DNA from: Lachnospiraceae bacterium
GTDB lineage: Bacteria; Bacillota; Clostridia; Lachnospirales; Lachnospiraceae
Length of the DNA stretch: 14,131 bases
Reading direction: 5' to 3'
Assembly (NCBI GenBank): GCA_021200345.1
Contig: JAJQGR010000005.1
Coordinates: forward strand, 1-14,131
The notes under the pieces are model-generated. The model saw only the letters and a list, made by a program, of their open reading frames with translations. It was not told the origin of the DNA and did not search any database. Both the position numbers and the translations under genes were made by a program. Of this stretch, positions 1 to 7,840 are shown piece after piece. Every line of letters starts with the position of its first letter. The stretch's first letter is position 1.

Positions 1-1
1 G

Positions 2-2209
2 AAGAAGGACTTCGGTGTGTTGGTGGATGAGCTACATGACGCGAAGGAGTATGGCTCTATCCTGAATGTTTCGCAGGTGGATTTTGCTGCCCTTTATGCG
101 AGAATGGATGAGGTGCGCAACGACATCAGTATGTACAAAGAGCCTACGTTAAAGACTATCCTGCCGCTGATTCAGGTGGCAGAGGCTTTGGCACAGAAAT
201 ATCAAGTGGTTGTGACAAATCCGCCGTATATGGGTTCCAGCAGTATGGGGGCAAAGTTGGGAAAATATGTAAAAGACAACTATCCAGACAGCAAGAGTGA
301 CTTATTCGCCGTATTTATCGAGCAATGTGGGTCAATGACAGCCCGAAACGGCTATCAGGCAATGATTACCCAGCATGTATGGATGTTCCTGTCCAGCTTT
401 GAAAAACTGCGAGGAAAGTTGCTGCAAAAGGATACGGTAAACATGGCTCATTTGGGATCGCGGGCATTTGAGGAAATTGGCGGAGAGGTGGTGCAGACTA
501 CAAGTTTTGTTCTATGCAACAGCCATATTGCTGACTATAATGGTATCTACTGCCGCTTGATTGAACCAACTACCCAGCAAGGTAAGGAGGATATGTTCCT
601 GTCAGGTAAAAATCGCTACACTGCGCATCAAACCAACTTCGCCAAAATCCCTGGTTCGCCGGTGGCATATTGGGCGAGCAAAAAGATTATAGATGCCTTT
701 GTTGAAGAAAAATCTTTAGACAAATATGCTGATTGTTGCACAGGAATGCAAACTGGTAATAACGATCTGTATGTTAGGGATTGGTATGAGATTAATTTTC
801 AGGAATTTTCAACTGAGTATAAAAAAAGCAATAGCAAGTGGGTTAAGTACAACTGTGGTGGTGAAAGTAGAAAATGGTACGGAAATCATTTAAGAGTGAT
901 CAACTGGATCGATAATGGGCAGGCTGTAAGAAAGGAGAAAAGCTCAGTTATAAGAAATGAATCGCACTATTTTCAAGAGGGCATTAGTTGGAAGCGAATT
1001 GGCAGTTCTGATTTTTATCTAAGATACCTTCCGGCAGGATTTATTTTTGACCAAGCTGGAGATTCCATGTTTTTTAAGGACTCAAGATACTTAAAATACG
1101 CATTGGGCTTTGTCAATAGCCGTGTTGCTTTAGAGATGTTCCAGTTTATTGCACCAACCCTAAACTTGACGGCAGGAAATATAAGCAAATTGCCTCTCAA
1201 GGTTGATGAAAGCAAAATAAAGATAATTAGTAGCATCGTAAACGAAAACATTGAAGAAGAACGTTTAGACTGGGATTCGTTTGAGACGAGTTGGGATTTC
1301 ACTCGTCACCCGTTTATTTGCTCAGTTTCCACTGTATCTGATGCATTTACTGCTTGGCAGAATGAATGTGCTGACCGCTTTGCTCAGCTCAAATCCAACG
1401 AGGAGGAACTGAACAGCATCTTCATCGATATATACGGCTTGCGGGATGAGCTGACACCGGAGGTCGAGGATAAGGATGTGACTGTGCGTCTGGCTGATAA
1501 GTCCCGTGACATTCGCTCTTTCATTTCCTATGCGGTTGGCTGTATGTTTGGGCGCTACTCTTTGGATGTGGATGGGCTTGCCTATGCCGGTGGGGAATGG
1601 GACGCTTCAAAGTATAGCACCTACATCCCAGACAAGGACGGCATCCTTCCCATCTGCGATGATGAGTATTTTGAGGACGACATTGTAAATCGGTTCGTGG
1701 ACTTCGTCTGTGCCGTTTACGGGAAGGATACACTGGAGGAGAATCTGAAATTTATTGCAGATGCGCTTGGTGGTAAAGGTGCGCCGCGCCAGGTCATTCG
1801 GGATTACTTTATAAACGATTTCTATGCCGATCACTTGAAGGTTTATCAGAAGCGTCCGATTTACTGGCTGTTCGACAGCGGAAAGAAGAATGGCTTTAAA
1901 TGTTTAATTTATATTCATCGCTACAAGCCTGATACCATCGCTCGCATCCGCACGGATTATGTACATGAGCAGCAGGCTCGTTACCGCACAGCAATTGCTG
2001 GTCTGGAAAATCAGATTGCAAATGCTGGTACTGGTGAGCGTGTGAAGCTGAATAAGCAGTTGAAGAAACTACAAGACCAGGCAGATGAATTACACGGATA
2101 CGAGGAGAAAATACACCACCTTGCTGATCAGTTCATTTCTTTCGATTTGGATGACGGCGTGAAGCATAATTATGAGATTTTCAAAGATGTGCTCGCAAAG
2201 ATTAAGTAG
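2..2209 (+). CDS. pglX: BREX-1 adenine-specific DNA methyltransferase PglX, C-terminal part (5' end outside the window)
   Basis: PglX is the N6-adenine methyltransferase of BREX phage defence; it marks host DNA at a non-palindromic site and is also needed for phage restriction. The reading frame is open from base 2 with no start, so about 735 C-terminal codons of a protein normally near 1,200 residues are present. The catalytic motif IV NPPY lies at bases 218-229 in the context VVTNPPYMGSSSMG. The SAM-binding motif I should lie upstream and is not visible. After the catalytic part come a target-recognition-like region and a C-terminal charged helical segment (about bases 1960-2130) that looks like a coiled coil. 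The gene ends with TAG, 92 nt before the next start. The family call rests on the motif, the C-terminal architecture and the pglZ gene two places downstream. A BREX type 2 PglX is less likely because the PglZ is of the type 1 kind. Confidence 0.93.
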   Translation, partial: KKDFGVLVDELHDAKEYGSILNVSQVDFAALYARMDEVRNDISMYKEPTLKTILPLIQVAEALAQKYQVVVTNPPYMGSSSMGAKLGKYVKDNYPDSKSDLFAVFIEQCGSMTARNGYQAMITQHVWMFLSSFEKLRGKLLQKDTVNMAHLGSRAFEEIGGEVVQTTSFVLCNSHIADYNGIYCRLIEPTTQQGKEDMFLSGKNRYTAHQTNFAKIPGSPVAYWASKKIIDAFVEEKSLDKYADCCTGMQTGNNDLYVRDWYEINFQEFSTEYKKSNSKWVKYNCGGESRKWYGNHLRVINWIDNGQAVRKEKSSVIRNESHYFQEGISWKRIGSSDFYLRYLPAGFIFDQAGDSMFFKDSRYLKYALGFVNSRVALEMFQFIAPTLNLTAGNISKLPLKVDESKIKIISSIVNENIEEERLDWDSFETSWDFTRHPFICSVSTVSDAFTAWQNECADRFAQLKSNEEELNSIFIDIYGLRDELTPEVEDKDVTVRLADKSRDIRSFISYAVGCMFGRYSLDVDGLAYAGGEWDASKYSTYIPDKDGILPICDDEYFEDDIVNRFVDFVCAVYGKDTLEENLKFIADALGGKGAPRQVIRDYFINDFYADHLKVYQKRPIYWLFDSGKKNGFKCLIYIHRYKPDTIARIRTDYVHEQQARYRTAIAGLENQIANAGTGERVKLNKQLKKLQDQADELHGYEEKIHHLADQFISFDLDDGVKHNYEIFKDVLAKIK

Positions 2210-2301
2210 GGCAGATGGTTTGCCGTATAATGACATGTAAGATAAATCAAACAGCGATCAGGCATTATGAAAGATGATTTTTGGGCGGAGGAGGGATGAA
2301 T

Positions 2302-3936
2302 ATGAGAGATGAGATTATAGTTGAAGAATTAATGAAAGAAAAAGAAGGAGAGCATATACAATTTAAAGAGGCAAAAAATCATTTTGACCTTGGCGATGCG
2401 GCTCAGTGTTGCTGTGCGTTGGCTAATAATGGCGGAGGGAAGCTGATATTTGGGATTTCGGATAAGAGACCGCGCAAAGTTGTTGGCAGTCAGGCATTTC
2501 CTCAACCGGAACGGACGCGTATGTTTTTGATGGATAAGTTAAAGATTAGAGTGGATTTTCAGTTATATGATTATGAGGGCAAGAAGGTTCTGGTATTTGA
2601 TGTCAGTGGGCGCCCGGCAGGCTTGCCTGTGCTTTGTGATGGTGTAGCATGGATTTATGAAGGCGACACAATTAAGCCTATGTCTGAAGAAATGAGGCGG
2701 CAGGTTTATGCGGAAACTGGTATTGATTTTTCTGGAACGGTCTGCGCAGGGGCCACTATTAATGACATTGATGACTTATCGGTAGATGATTTTCGCGCAA
2801 AATGGATTGAAAAAAGCGGGAATAAAAAGCTTAGTACGCTCACAAAGGAGCAGGTACTTCGTGATTGTGGCGCCATTACGGACGAAGGTGTCACTTATGC
2901 GGCATTAATATTATTTGGGACGAGTGAGGCACTTAATAAATATTTGCCACAGGCGGAAATAATTTTTGAGTATCGATCGCAGGAATCATCAGGACCGGCG
3001 AATCAAAGAGAGGAATTCAGGGTAGGATTTTTTTCCTGCTATGATCGTATATGGGAGCTTATCAATCTTCGGAATGACAAGCAGCATTATCAGGAAGGTT
3101 TCTTTTTATATGATATTTCCACATTCAATGAGAGAGTTGTCAGGGAAGTCATATTGAATGGTATTAGCCATCGCAACTATCAAATGGGTGGGAACATATT
3201 TATACGACAGTATCGAGACAGACTGGTTATTGAAAGCCCTGGTGGCTTTCCTCTGGGTATTACTTTAGAAAATATGCTGGATCGACAGGCACCACGCAAT
3301 CGTCGGATTGCCGAGATGTTATCATTATGTGGTATGGTTGAGCGATCAGGGCAAGGAATGAATCTGATGTATGAACTCAGCGTTCAGGAGGCAAAGCCAC
3401 TTCCAGATTTTACAGGAACAGACGATTATTACGTGATAGTCACTTTAAATGGCCTGATAATCGATAAAGAAATGCTCTCTGTGATTAAGCGGATAGGAGA
3501 TGAACGGATGGAGTCCATGTCCACAGATGATTTTCTCGTGATTGACGCATTATATCATGGAAAACCGTTGACGGATAAAATGAGGAGTCGTCTTAATCGG
3601 CTTACGGACATGGGTGTTGTTGAACATGCTGGACGCAACAAGTTTGTTCTTGCTCGTAGCCTGTATGCTGCTGCGGGACAGTCAGGTGTTCATACCCGAC
3701 AAATTGGGCTGGATCGAGACACAAATAAAGAGTTGCTTTATAAGCATATTCTTAAGAATAATGCGGTGGGTACACCGGCCAGGGAATTGCAGCAGGTTTT
3801 ACCGGGGCTTAGCCGCAATCAGATATGGGTGTTGATGAGAGAATTGCGTGATAATGGGAGAGTTGTTTGTACAGGGAAAACAAGCGCTGCAAGATGGTAT
3901 ACTACAGATTCATCAGACGAAAAACATGATGCCTAA
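2302..3936 (+). CDS. Schlafen AlbA_2 / GHKL-like ATP-binding protein with C-terminal winged helix, inserted between pglX and pglZ
   Basis: This is a 544-residue protein of the common AlbA_2 plus HATPase_C_4 architecture, usually annotated as an ATP-binding protein or putative transcriptional regulator. An N-terminal Schlafen AlbA_2 domain (residues ~10-130) contains QFKEAKN and NNGGGKLIFGISD. A central GHKL-like part has REVILNGISHRNY (~281-293), then RDRLVIESPGGFPLGIT and GMVERSGQGM. A C-terminal winged helix (~475-540) ends in KTSAARWY. I chose ATG 2302 because GGAGGAGGG (2286-2295) sits 6 nt upstream; the TTG at 2281 and ATG at 2296 would overlap that site. It reads with the BREX genes but is not one of the six core type 1 components, so I infer an accessory or regulatory role. 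Its actual substrate, nucleic acid or nucleotide, is unknown. Confidence 0.88.
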   Translation: MRDEIIVEELMKEKEGEHIQFKEAKNHFDLGDAAQCCCALANNGGGKLIFGISDKRPRKVVGSQAFPQPERTRMFLMDKLKIRVDFQLYDYEGKKVLVFDVSGRPAGLPVLCDGVAWIYEGDTIKPMSEEMRRQVYAETGIDFSGTVCAGATINDIDDLSVDDFRAKWIEKSGNKKLSTLTKEQVLRDCGAITDEGVTYAALILFGTSEALNKYLPQAEIIFEYRSQESSGPANQREEFRVGFFSCYDRIWELINLRNDKQHYQEGFFLYDISTFNERVVREVILNGISHRNYQMGGNIFIRQYRDRLVIESPGGFPLGITLENMLDRQAPRNRRIAEMLSLCGMVERSGQGMNLMYELSVQEAKPLPDFTGTDDYYVIVTLNGLIIDKEMLSVIKRIGDERMESMSTDDFLVIDALYHGKPLTDKMRSRLNRLTDMGVVEHAGRNKFVLARSLYAAAGQSGVHTRQIGLDRDTNKELLYKHILKNNAVGTPARELQQVLPGLSRNQIWVLMRELRDNGRVVCTGKTSAARWYTTDSSDEKHDA

Positions 3937-3947
3937 AGACATTTTGG

Positions 3948-4013
3948 ACTATAAACTTGCGACTAACTTGCGTTTGTTTTGCGACTAACTTACGACTAAC
4001 TTGCGTCTTAATA
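3948..4013 (+). repeat. Tandem array of an 11-bp unit downstream of the AlbA_2 gene
   Basis: Six consecutive 11-bp registers can be laid out: ACTATAAACTT, GCGACTAACTT, GCGTTTGTTTT, GCGACTAACTT, ACGACTAACTT and GCGTCTTAATA. Two are identical and one differs by a single base; the outer ones and the third are degenerate. The unit is not a multiple of three and the array begins after the stop codon of the AlbA_2 gene, so in its present form it is non-coding. Read in another frame it gives LATNL-like text, which could be an old C-terminal tail cut off by a new stop. One unit is about one helical turn, so protein sites would lie on one face of the DNA. Confidence 0.7.
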
Positions 4014-4106
4014 TGAAGATAAACAAATTCGAGATGATTACTTGACACCTTATTTGGGATAATCATTTCATGGTTGGAAGATGAACTGAAAAAATCATAG
4101 AAATTG

Positions 4107-4123
4107 CCCAAACACTGTTTGGG
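4107..4123. promoter_or_regulatory. Perfect 7-bp palindrome with 3-nt centre, upstream of pglZ
   Basis: The arms are CCCAAAC (4107-4113) and GTTTGGG (4117-4123) around ACT. No T tract follows, so it is not a standard terminator. Its size and symmetry suit a dimeric repressor site or a small RNA hairpin in the pglZ leader. It shares the core pattern AAC-N3-GTT with the second palindrome 66 nt downstream. Function is inferred. Confidence 0.45.
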
Positions 4124-4172
4124 TAAAGTGGTTGTAGCGTGTATAACATACAAAGTCTACGGATGAATTACA

Positions 4173-4197
4173 ATTTCCGAACCAGTGGTTCGGAAAT
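4173..4197. promoter_or_regulatory. Perfect 11-bp palindrome with 3-nt centre, 38 nt before the pglZ start
   Basis: The arms are ATTTCCGAACC (4173-4183) and GGTTCGGAAAT (4187-4197) around AGT, a perfect match over 11 bp. No T tract follows. Such a site 38 nt before the pglZ start codon could be an operator, or an RNA hairpin that protects or attenuates the message. Both palindromes before pglZ have 3-nt centres flanked by AAC/GTT-type bases, which suggests one recognising factor. The factor is unknown. Confidence 0.5.
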
Positions 4198-4235
4198 CTG
4201 CCAATTATTAATTTAGAAGCGGGAGATAAAGAGGT

Positions 4236-6842
4236 ATGCCAGGTATTGACACAGATAAAATTATAAAAGATTTGAACCGCAGATTCGCCGAGCCGCTGCC
4301 GGAGTTTTATAAGCGTCATATTATTTTCTGGTATGATGAGGAACGAGAGTTTGAGGATAAGTTAGATGAGATTACTCTCGATAATGCTAAGATGGTCGTT
4401 GTGACCGGAACGAATACCTTCGAAGTGAAGAAACTTCTCTGTGCCGATGATACGTCTTCAAATTATCTTGTGTACTTCCCACTCTCCTTTGAGCAGGAGG
4501 ATGACAACTGGCTTATCAATGTGCAGCTTTACAGTGAGGAATACCGCGCTGACCTGCAGTCCATCTGGATGGATGAGATGGGGCTTCCTGCAACTCCGGT
4601 TATCCGCAGGCAGGTAAAGAACTATCGGAAATATTTCAATGAACAGAAGCGCCGTGCAAAAGTGAAGGCACTCAGTCAGAATATCTCCACGGCCTCACAG
4701 GTGCATCTTTCGGTGATGGCAGCTGTTTGTGGAAATAAGGATATTCAGCCGGGACACATTGTTCAGGCTGTATTAAGTGCCGGACTGGATCTGGATACGA
4801 ATCCCGTTTATCAGGATTTTGTATACTATGGAGCGCTGAATGCTTTCTGGGTGATGGTCTCTCAGGCTACTGGGTACAGCGAGGCAGATAATCCAAGCCT
4901 TAGCAGACTGGCAGTTCATATGCTTTTGACTGCCGCCACGAGAACGATGCATCAGGATAATTTGGCTGGCCTGAATTCCTATATCTCCACACCGCATCAA
5001 GCGTTCTGTTTTGATACCGTTTCTGACTGGATGAACGGTGATAAAAAGCAGCAGATGTATGAGACAGCGCGTTTTGTAGAGGACGAGATGCGTCTTTCCC
5101 AGCGGTTCTCAAAGCTCAGTATTGAAGAACTGGCTGAGACAGAAATCTTCCCATGCGTAAATGAGTGTATACTGGTTTCCCTGATGACCGAAATCAGTGA
5201 CCAGATTATTCGTGCGGATGTGATTCGGGGCATTGTAGAAAAACGTCGTACTTTTGCGTGGTACGATGCAGTGTCCTGCTATTATGAAGGAGTCCTGCAG
5301 GTAGCCAATATGCAGAGCTTTTTCTTAAATCATGTCGATGGATTCCATACCGTAGAACCAGCAAAGGTCTGGTCGGAATACACATCGGAATATTATCAGA
5401 TGGATACTTATTATCGGTTCTTCCATCTCTGCTTCCAGCGCAGCCTGAAAGCATCGAATCCTCTGTTGGATGACCTGTTCAAGCATGTCACAGAAAAGGT
5501 GGAAGGACTCTACTCCAACTGGTTCCTTGGGCAGCTTGGCGCAAATTGGTCAGATGCCTGCGCGGATAACCTGGCGCAGTATGGGCGTATTTTAGAAGTG
5601 CCACAGCAGGTAGACTTCTATAGTGATAAAGTAAAAAAAGAAGACAGTCGTGTCTTTGTGATTATCTCGGATGCTTTGCGGTACGAAGTGGCAGCTTCCC
5701 TGGCAGAGCAGCTGCGTAGAGAGACGCAGAGCAAAGTGACACTGAAAAGCTGTGAGGCTATTTTCCCGACAATCACGAAATTTGGCATGGCAGCGCTTCT
5801 GCCGCATAACGAACTGACCGTTACGGAAAAATCGAATGGTGAACTTGCCATCCTTGCTGATGGTCAATCGACCGATGCCGGATACCGGGATAAGGTATTG
5901 AAAGCGGCTAATGCGAACAGCGTGGCGTTAAAATACGATAATATCATCGGCCTGAAACGAGCCGAGCGGTCTGCTCTGGTCAAAGGTATGGAGGTTGTCT
6001 ATATTTACCACGACAAGGTGGATGAGGCGAGCCACACATCTGACAGCTCCGTATTCCCGGCCTGTGATGAGGCTATAACAGAGATTAAGAATCTGGTGCG
6101 CATCATCGTGAATGAGTTTGGCGGTACCAAGATTATTATCACTGCGGATCACGGTTTCCTTTATACATACAGCCCTCTCAACGAGGACAGCAAGGCGGAC
6201 AAGACCACACCATCCGAGCAGGATGTAGAAATTGACCGCAGATATCTGATTACCAGAAAGGGTGCAAATCCAGAGTATCTTCTGCCGGTGAAATTTATAG
6301 ATGAGAATTATGATGCCTTTGCTCCGAGAGAAAGTGTCCGCATTAAAAAGAAAGGCGGCGGACTGAATTTTGTACATGGTGGCATCAGTCTGCAGGAGAT
6401 GGTTGTACCGGTGATTGAGTACCACTTCCTCCGCTCTAGCACGAGCGCCTACAAGCGCAACAAGGATAAGATTGACACAAAGCCGGTGACATTAAACCTG
6501 CTTTCCGCTGGCCGGAAAATCAGCAACATGATTTTCTCGCTGAACTTCTATCAGAAGGAAGCCGTCGGCGATAACAGGGAGGCATGCAATTATCTGGTGT
6601 ACTTCACAGATGCTGCAGGAAGTGTTATCAGTGACACACAGAAAATTATTGCGGACAAGACCAATGCAGACGGACGTGAGCGGACATTCAGGTGCAGCTT
6701 TAACCTGCGCTCGCAGAAATATAGCGGCCACGATACTTACTATCTTGTGATTGCGGATGAGAGTGGTCTGCAGGCTCCGCTGAGAGAAGAATTCCAGATT
6801 GACATAGCGTTTGCAGTAGATGATTTTGACTTCTTTAGTTAA
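4236..6842 (+). CDS. pglZ: BREX-1 phosphatase-superfamily protein PglZ (type A)
   Basis: PglZ is a core BREX protein with an alkaline-phosphatase-superfamily fold; it works with PglX and is required for methylation and defence. This one is complete at 868 residues, close to the usual ~830-880 of the type 1 form. The N-terminus (FYKRHIIFWYDEEREFEDKL) is the family's typical opening. Metal-site motifs are visible as SDALRYE (Asp479 and following), YHDKVDE (His592, Asp593) and TADHG (Asp638, His639). The start at ATG 4236 has GGGAG 10 nt upstream and no better in-frame alternative. The TAA is 12 nt before the next start, so the two downstream small genes are very probably co-transcribed. The intact motifs argue that the gene is functional. 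Confidence 0.95.
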   Translation: MPGIDTDKIIKDLNRRFAEPLPEFYKRHIIFWYDEEREFEDKLDEITLDNAKMVVVTGTNTFEVKKLLCADDTSSNYLVYFPLSFEQEDDNWLINVQLYSEEYRADLQSIWMDEMGLPATPVIRRQVKNYRKYFNEQKRRAKVKALSQNISTASQVHLSVMAAVCGNKDIQPGHIVQAVLSAGLDLDTNPVYQDFVYYGALNAFWVMVSQATGYSEADNPSLSRLAVHMLLTAATRTMHQDNLAGLNSYISTPHQAFCFDTVSDWMNGDKKQQMYETARFVEDEMRLSQRFSKLSIEELAETEIFPCVNECILVSLMTEISDQIIRADVIRGIVEKRRTFAWYDAVSCYYEGVLQVANMQSFFLNHVDGFHTVEPAKVWSEYTSEYYQMDTYYRFFHLCFQRSLKASNPLLDDLFKHVTEKVEGLYSNWFLGQLGANWSDACADNLAQYGRILEVPQQVDFYSDKVKKEDSRVFVIISDALRYEVAASLAEQLRRETQSKVTLKSCEAIFPTITKFGMAALLPHNELTVTEKSNGELAILADGQSTDAGYRDKVLKAANANSVALKYDNIIGLKRAERSALVKGMEVVYIYHDKVDEASHTSDSSVFPACDEAITEIKNLVRIIVNEFGGTKIIITADHGFLYTYSPLNEDSKADKTTPSEQDVEIDRRYLITRKGANPEYLLPVKFIDENYDAFAPRESVRIKKKGGGLNFVHGGISLQEMVVPVIEYHFLRSSTSAYKRNKDKIDTKPVTLNLLSAGRKISNMIFSLNFYQKEAVGDNREACNYLVYFTDAAGSVISDTQKIIADKTNADGRERTFRCSFNLRSQKYSGHDTYYLVIADESGLQAPLREEFQIDIAFAVDDFDFFS

Positions 6843-6854
6843 CATGGAGGACAT

Positions 6855-7379
6855 ATGGAAAAAGGCAAAATAAAGGATTTGTTAAGTGCAGCAAAGGATG
6901 AAGTAGTTGGGGCTGTGATTGAGAGTGATGCCGCGCCGGAGGTTGTAAAAAGCACTGCGGAATTGGTGGTATCTGAAGGGACTGCTGCCGTATTTGGAAC
7001 CGTTTTTGGTGCTGTTGCTCCAAGAATTAATTCTGCTCGCCTGAGTTACAAAGAAAATCGCTTTGAACGCCATGTAGAGAAAGCACTGTCAGTGATGGAG
7101 TATTATATGATGGATTATGCAATATTAAGTAGTAAAGGACAATATACAATATTTTGCTATGGGCAGGATACGTTCCGTTTCAGGGCGCCATATTCATTAG
7201 AGTATTACTCTGAGATCAGAGAATGGGATCATGGCTATATTGCTGTGATGACAAAGTACCAGCATGATGAAAAATTGATTGAGGAGTATATTGATCTGGT
7301 TCCGATACTGGAGAATCTTTATGTGGATTCGGAAGCGTATTTAAAGCAGATTAAGGAGGTTAGAATTCAGTATGATTAA
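6855..7379 (+). CDS. Unrecognised 174-aa protein with a glycine/alanine-rich N-terminal helix, following pglZ
   Basis: I do not recognise a named family. The start at ATG 6855 has GGAGG (6846-6850) at good spacing, 12 nt after the pglZ stop. Residues 1-80 look helical. They include an Ala/Gly-rich weakly hydrophobic stretch (about 39-56, GTAAVFGTVFGAVAP) and then a charged part ending LSYKENRFERHVEKAL. From Met81 the style changes to a compact alpha/beta-like stretch rich in aromatics (MEYYMMDYAILSSKGQ, IREWDHGYIAVMTKY, EEYIDLVPILENLY). The protein may therefore be a fusion of two parts. It overlaps the next gene by 8 nt, a sign of coupled translation. It stands where brxL is expected in type 1 BREX, so a defence-linked role is plausible but only by position. 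Confidence 0.8.
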   Translation: MEKGKIKDLLSAAKDEVVGAVIESDAAPEVVKSTAELVVSEGTAAVFGTVFGAVAPRINSARLSYKENRFERHVEKALSVMEYYMMDYAILSSKGQYTIFCYGQDTFRFRAPYSLEYYSEIREWDHGYIAVMTKYQHDEKLIEEYIDLVPILENLYVDSEAYLKQIKEVRIQYD

Positions 7380-7680
7380 TGTGAAAGAAGTAGCGGATAA
7401 TGCTGATCTGATTGTAAATGGCTATGCTTTTACAAAATGTGATTTGGAATATCGCGTGTTGAATCTGAACAGACCGACAAGGCTTTCTGATAAGGAAAAG
7501 GCAAAAATGCTTCCGATTGTGGAATACTTGAAATTTCATGATGAGGTGGACACACAAACCGTGAAAAAAATGATTGGAAAGTCCAGGGCTACAGCATCCA
7601 GATATATACAATGTCTTGCGGAATTAGATATATTGGAAAAGAAGGGAGATTCGGTAACAACATCTTTCCATAGAAAATAA
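7372..7680 (+). CDS. Small protein with C-terminal winged-helix DNA-binding domain
   Basis: This is a 102-residue protein translated from ATG 7372, which lies inside the last codons of the preceding gene (8-nt overlap) and has AAGGAGGT (7353-7360) upstream. Residues ~12-36 form a beta-hairpin-like segment (IVNGYAFTKCDLEYRVLNLN) of unknown function. Residues ~47-100 read as a winged helix: IVEYLKFHDEVDTQTVKKMI, then the recognition-helix-like SRATASRYIQCLAELDILEKKG and a wing. This would suit a small transcription regulator or antitoxin-like DNA binder. The overlap suggests it acts together with the 174-aa protein. It may bind the palindromes before pglZ or the 31-bp repeats just after its own stop, but nothing in the sequence proves that. 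No catalytic motif is visible. Confidence 0.8.
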   Translation: MINVKEVADNADLIVNGYAFTKCDLEYRVLNLNRPTRLSDKEKAKMLPIVEYLKFHDEVDTQTVKKMIGKSRATASRYIQCLAELDILEKKGDSVTTSFHRK

Positions 7681-7697
7681 ACCGGACCTCCCGAAAA

Positions 7698-7821
7698 ATG
7701 AGAAGCTTTTGAGAAGTAATCGAAAAGTATGAGAAGCTTTTGAGAAGCAACCATAAAAATGGAACGCAATTTGAACCGCAACCATAAAATTGAGCCGCTT
7801 TTTGAAACGCAAAAGGAAAAA
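7698..7821 (+). repeat. Four degenerate tandem copies of a 31-bp unit after the winged-helix gene
   Basis: The registers are 7698-7728, 7729-7759, 7760-7790 and 7791-7821. Copies 1 and 2 share ATGAGAAGCTTTTGAGAAG exactly 31 bp apart. GCAACCATAAAA recurs at 7747 and 7778. TTGAA(C/A)CGCAA recurs 31 bp further on. Each copy holds two ~11-bp sub-units that begin GA(G/A). The period is not a multiple of three and all frames are stopped, so it is non-coding now. About three helical turns per unit would place binding sites on one face. It also forms the upstream region of the next gene, so it could be an operator array. Confidence 0.65.
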
Positions 7822-7840
7822 ATGAAAACAAGGAGAAGGA

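Larger units (their letters stand above)
3937..4235. other. 299-nt non-coding interval between the AlbA_2 gene and pglZ
   Basis: No convincing gene lies here on either strand. It holds the 11-bp repeat array, two perfect palindromes, and the pglZ ribosome binding site (GGGAG at 4221-4225, 10 nt before the ATG). I see no rho-independent terminator with a T tract, so read-through from pglX to pglZ is possible. A TTGACA at 4042-4047 has no -10 box at normal distance. This interval is unusually long for the inside of a BREX operon and suggests that pglZ has its own control point. Confidence 0.7.

Noticed and set aside
4042..4063. TTGACA followed by GATAAT as a pglZ promoter
   Set aside because: The spacing is only 10 nt, far from the usual 16-18, and no better -10 box lies at the right distance.
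3902..4319. Short - strand frames across the AlbA_2-pglZ gap
   Set aside because: They are built from the repeat array and palindromes and overlap flanking genes. No start signals or family features are present.
5928..6425. 165-codon open frame on the - strand
   Set aside because: It is a shadow of pglZ, whose metal-site motifs lie in the + frame of the same bases.
7698..7821. Possible CRISPR array
   Set aside because: The 31-bp units are directly tandem with no spacers between them, and no cas genes are in the window.
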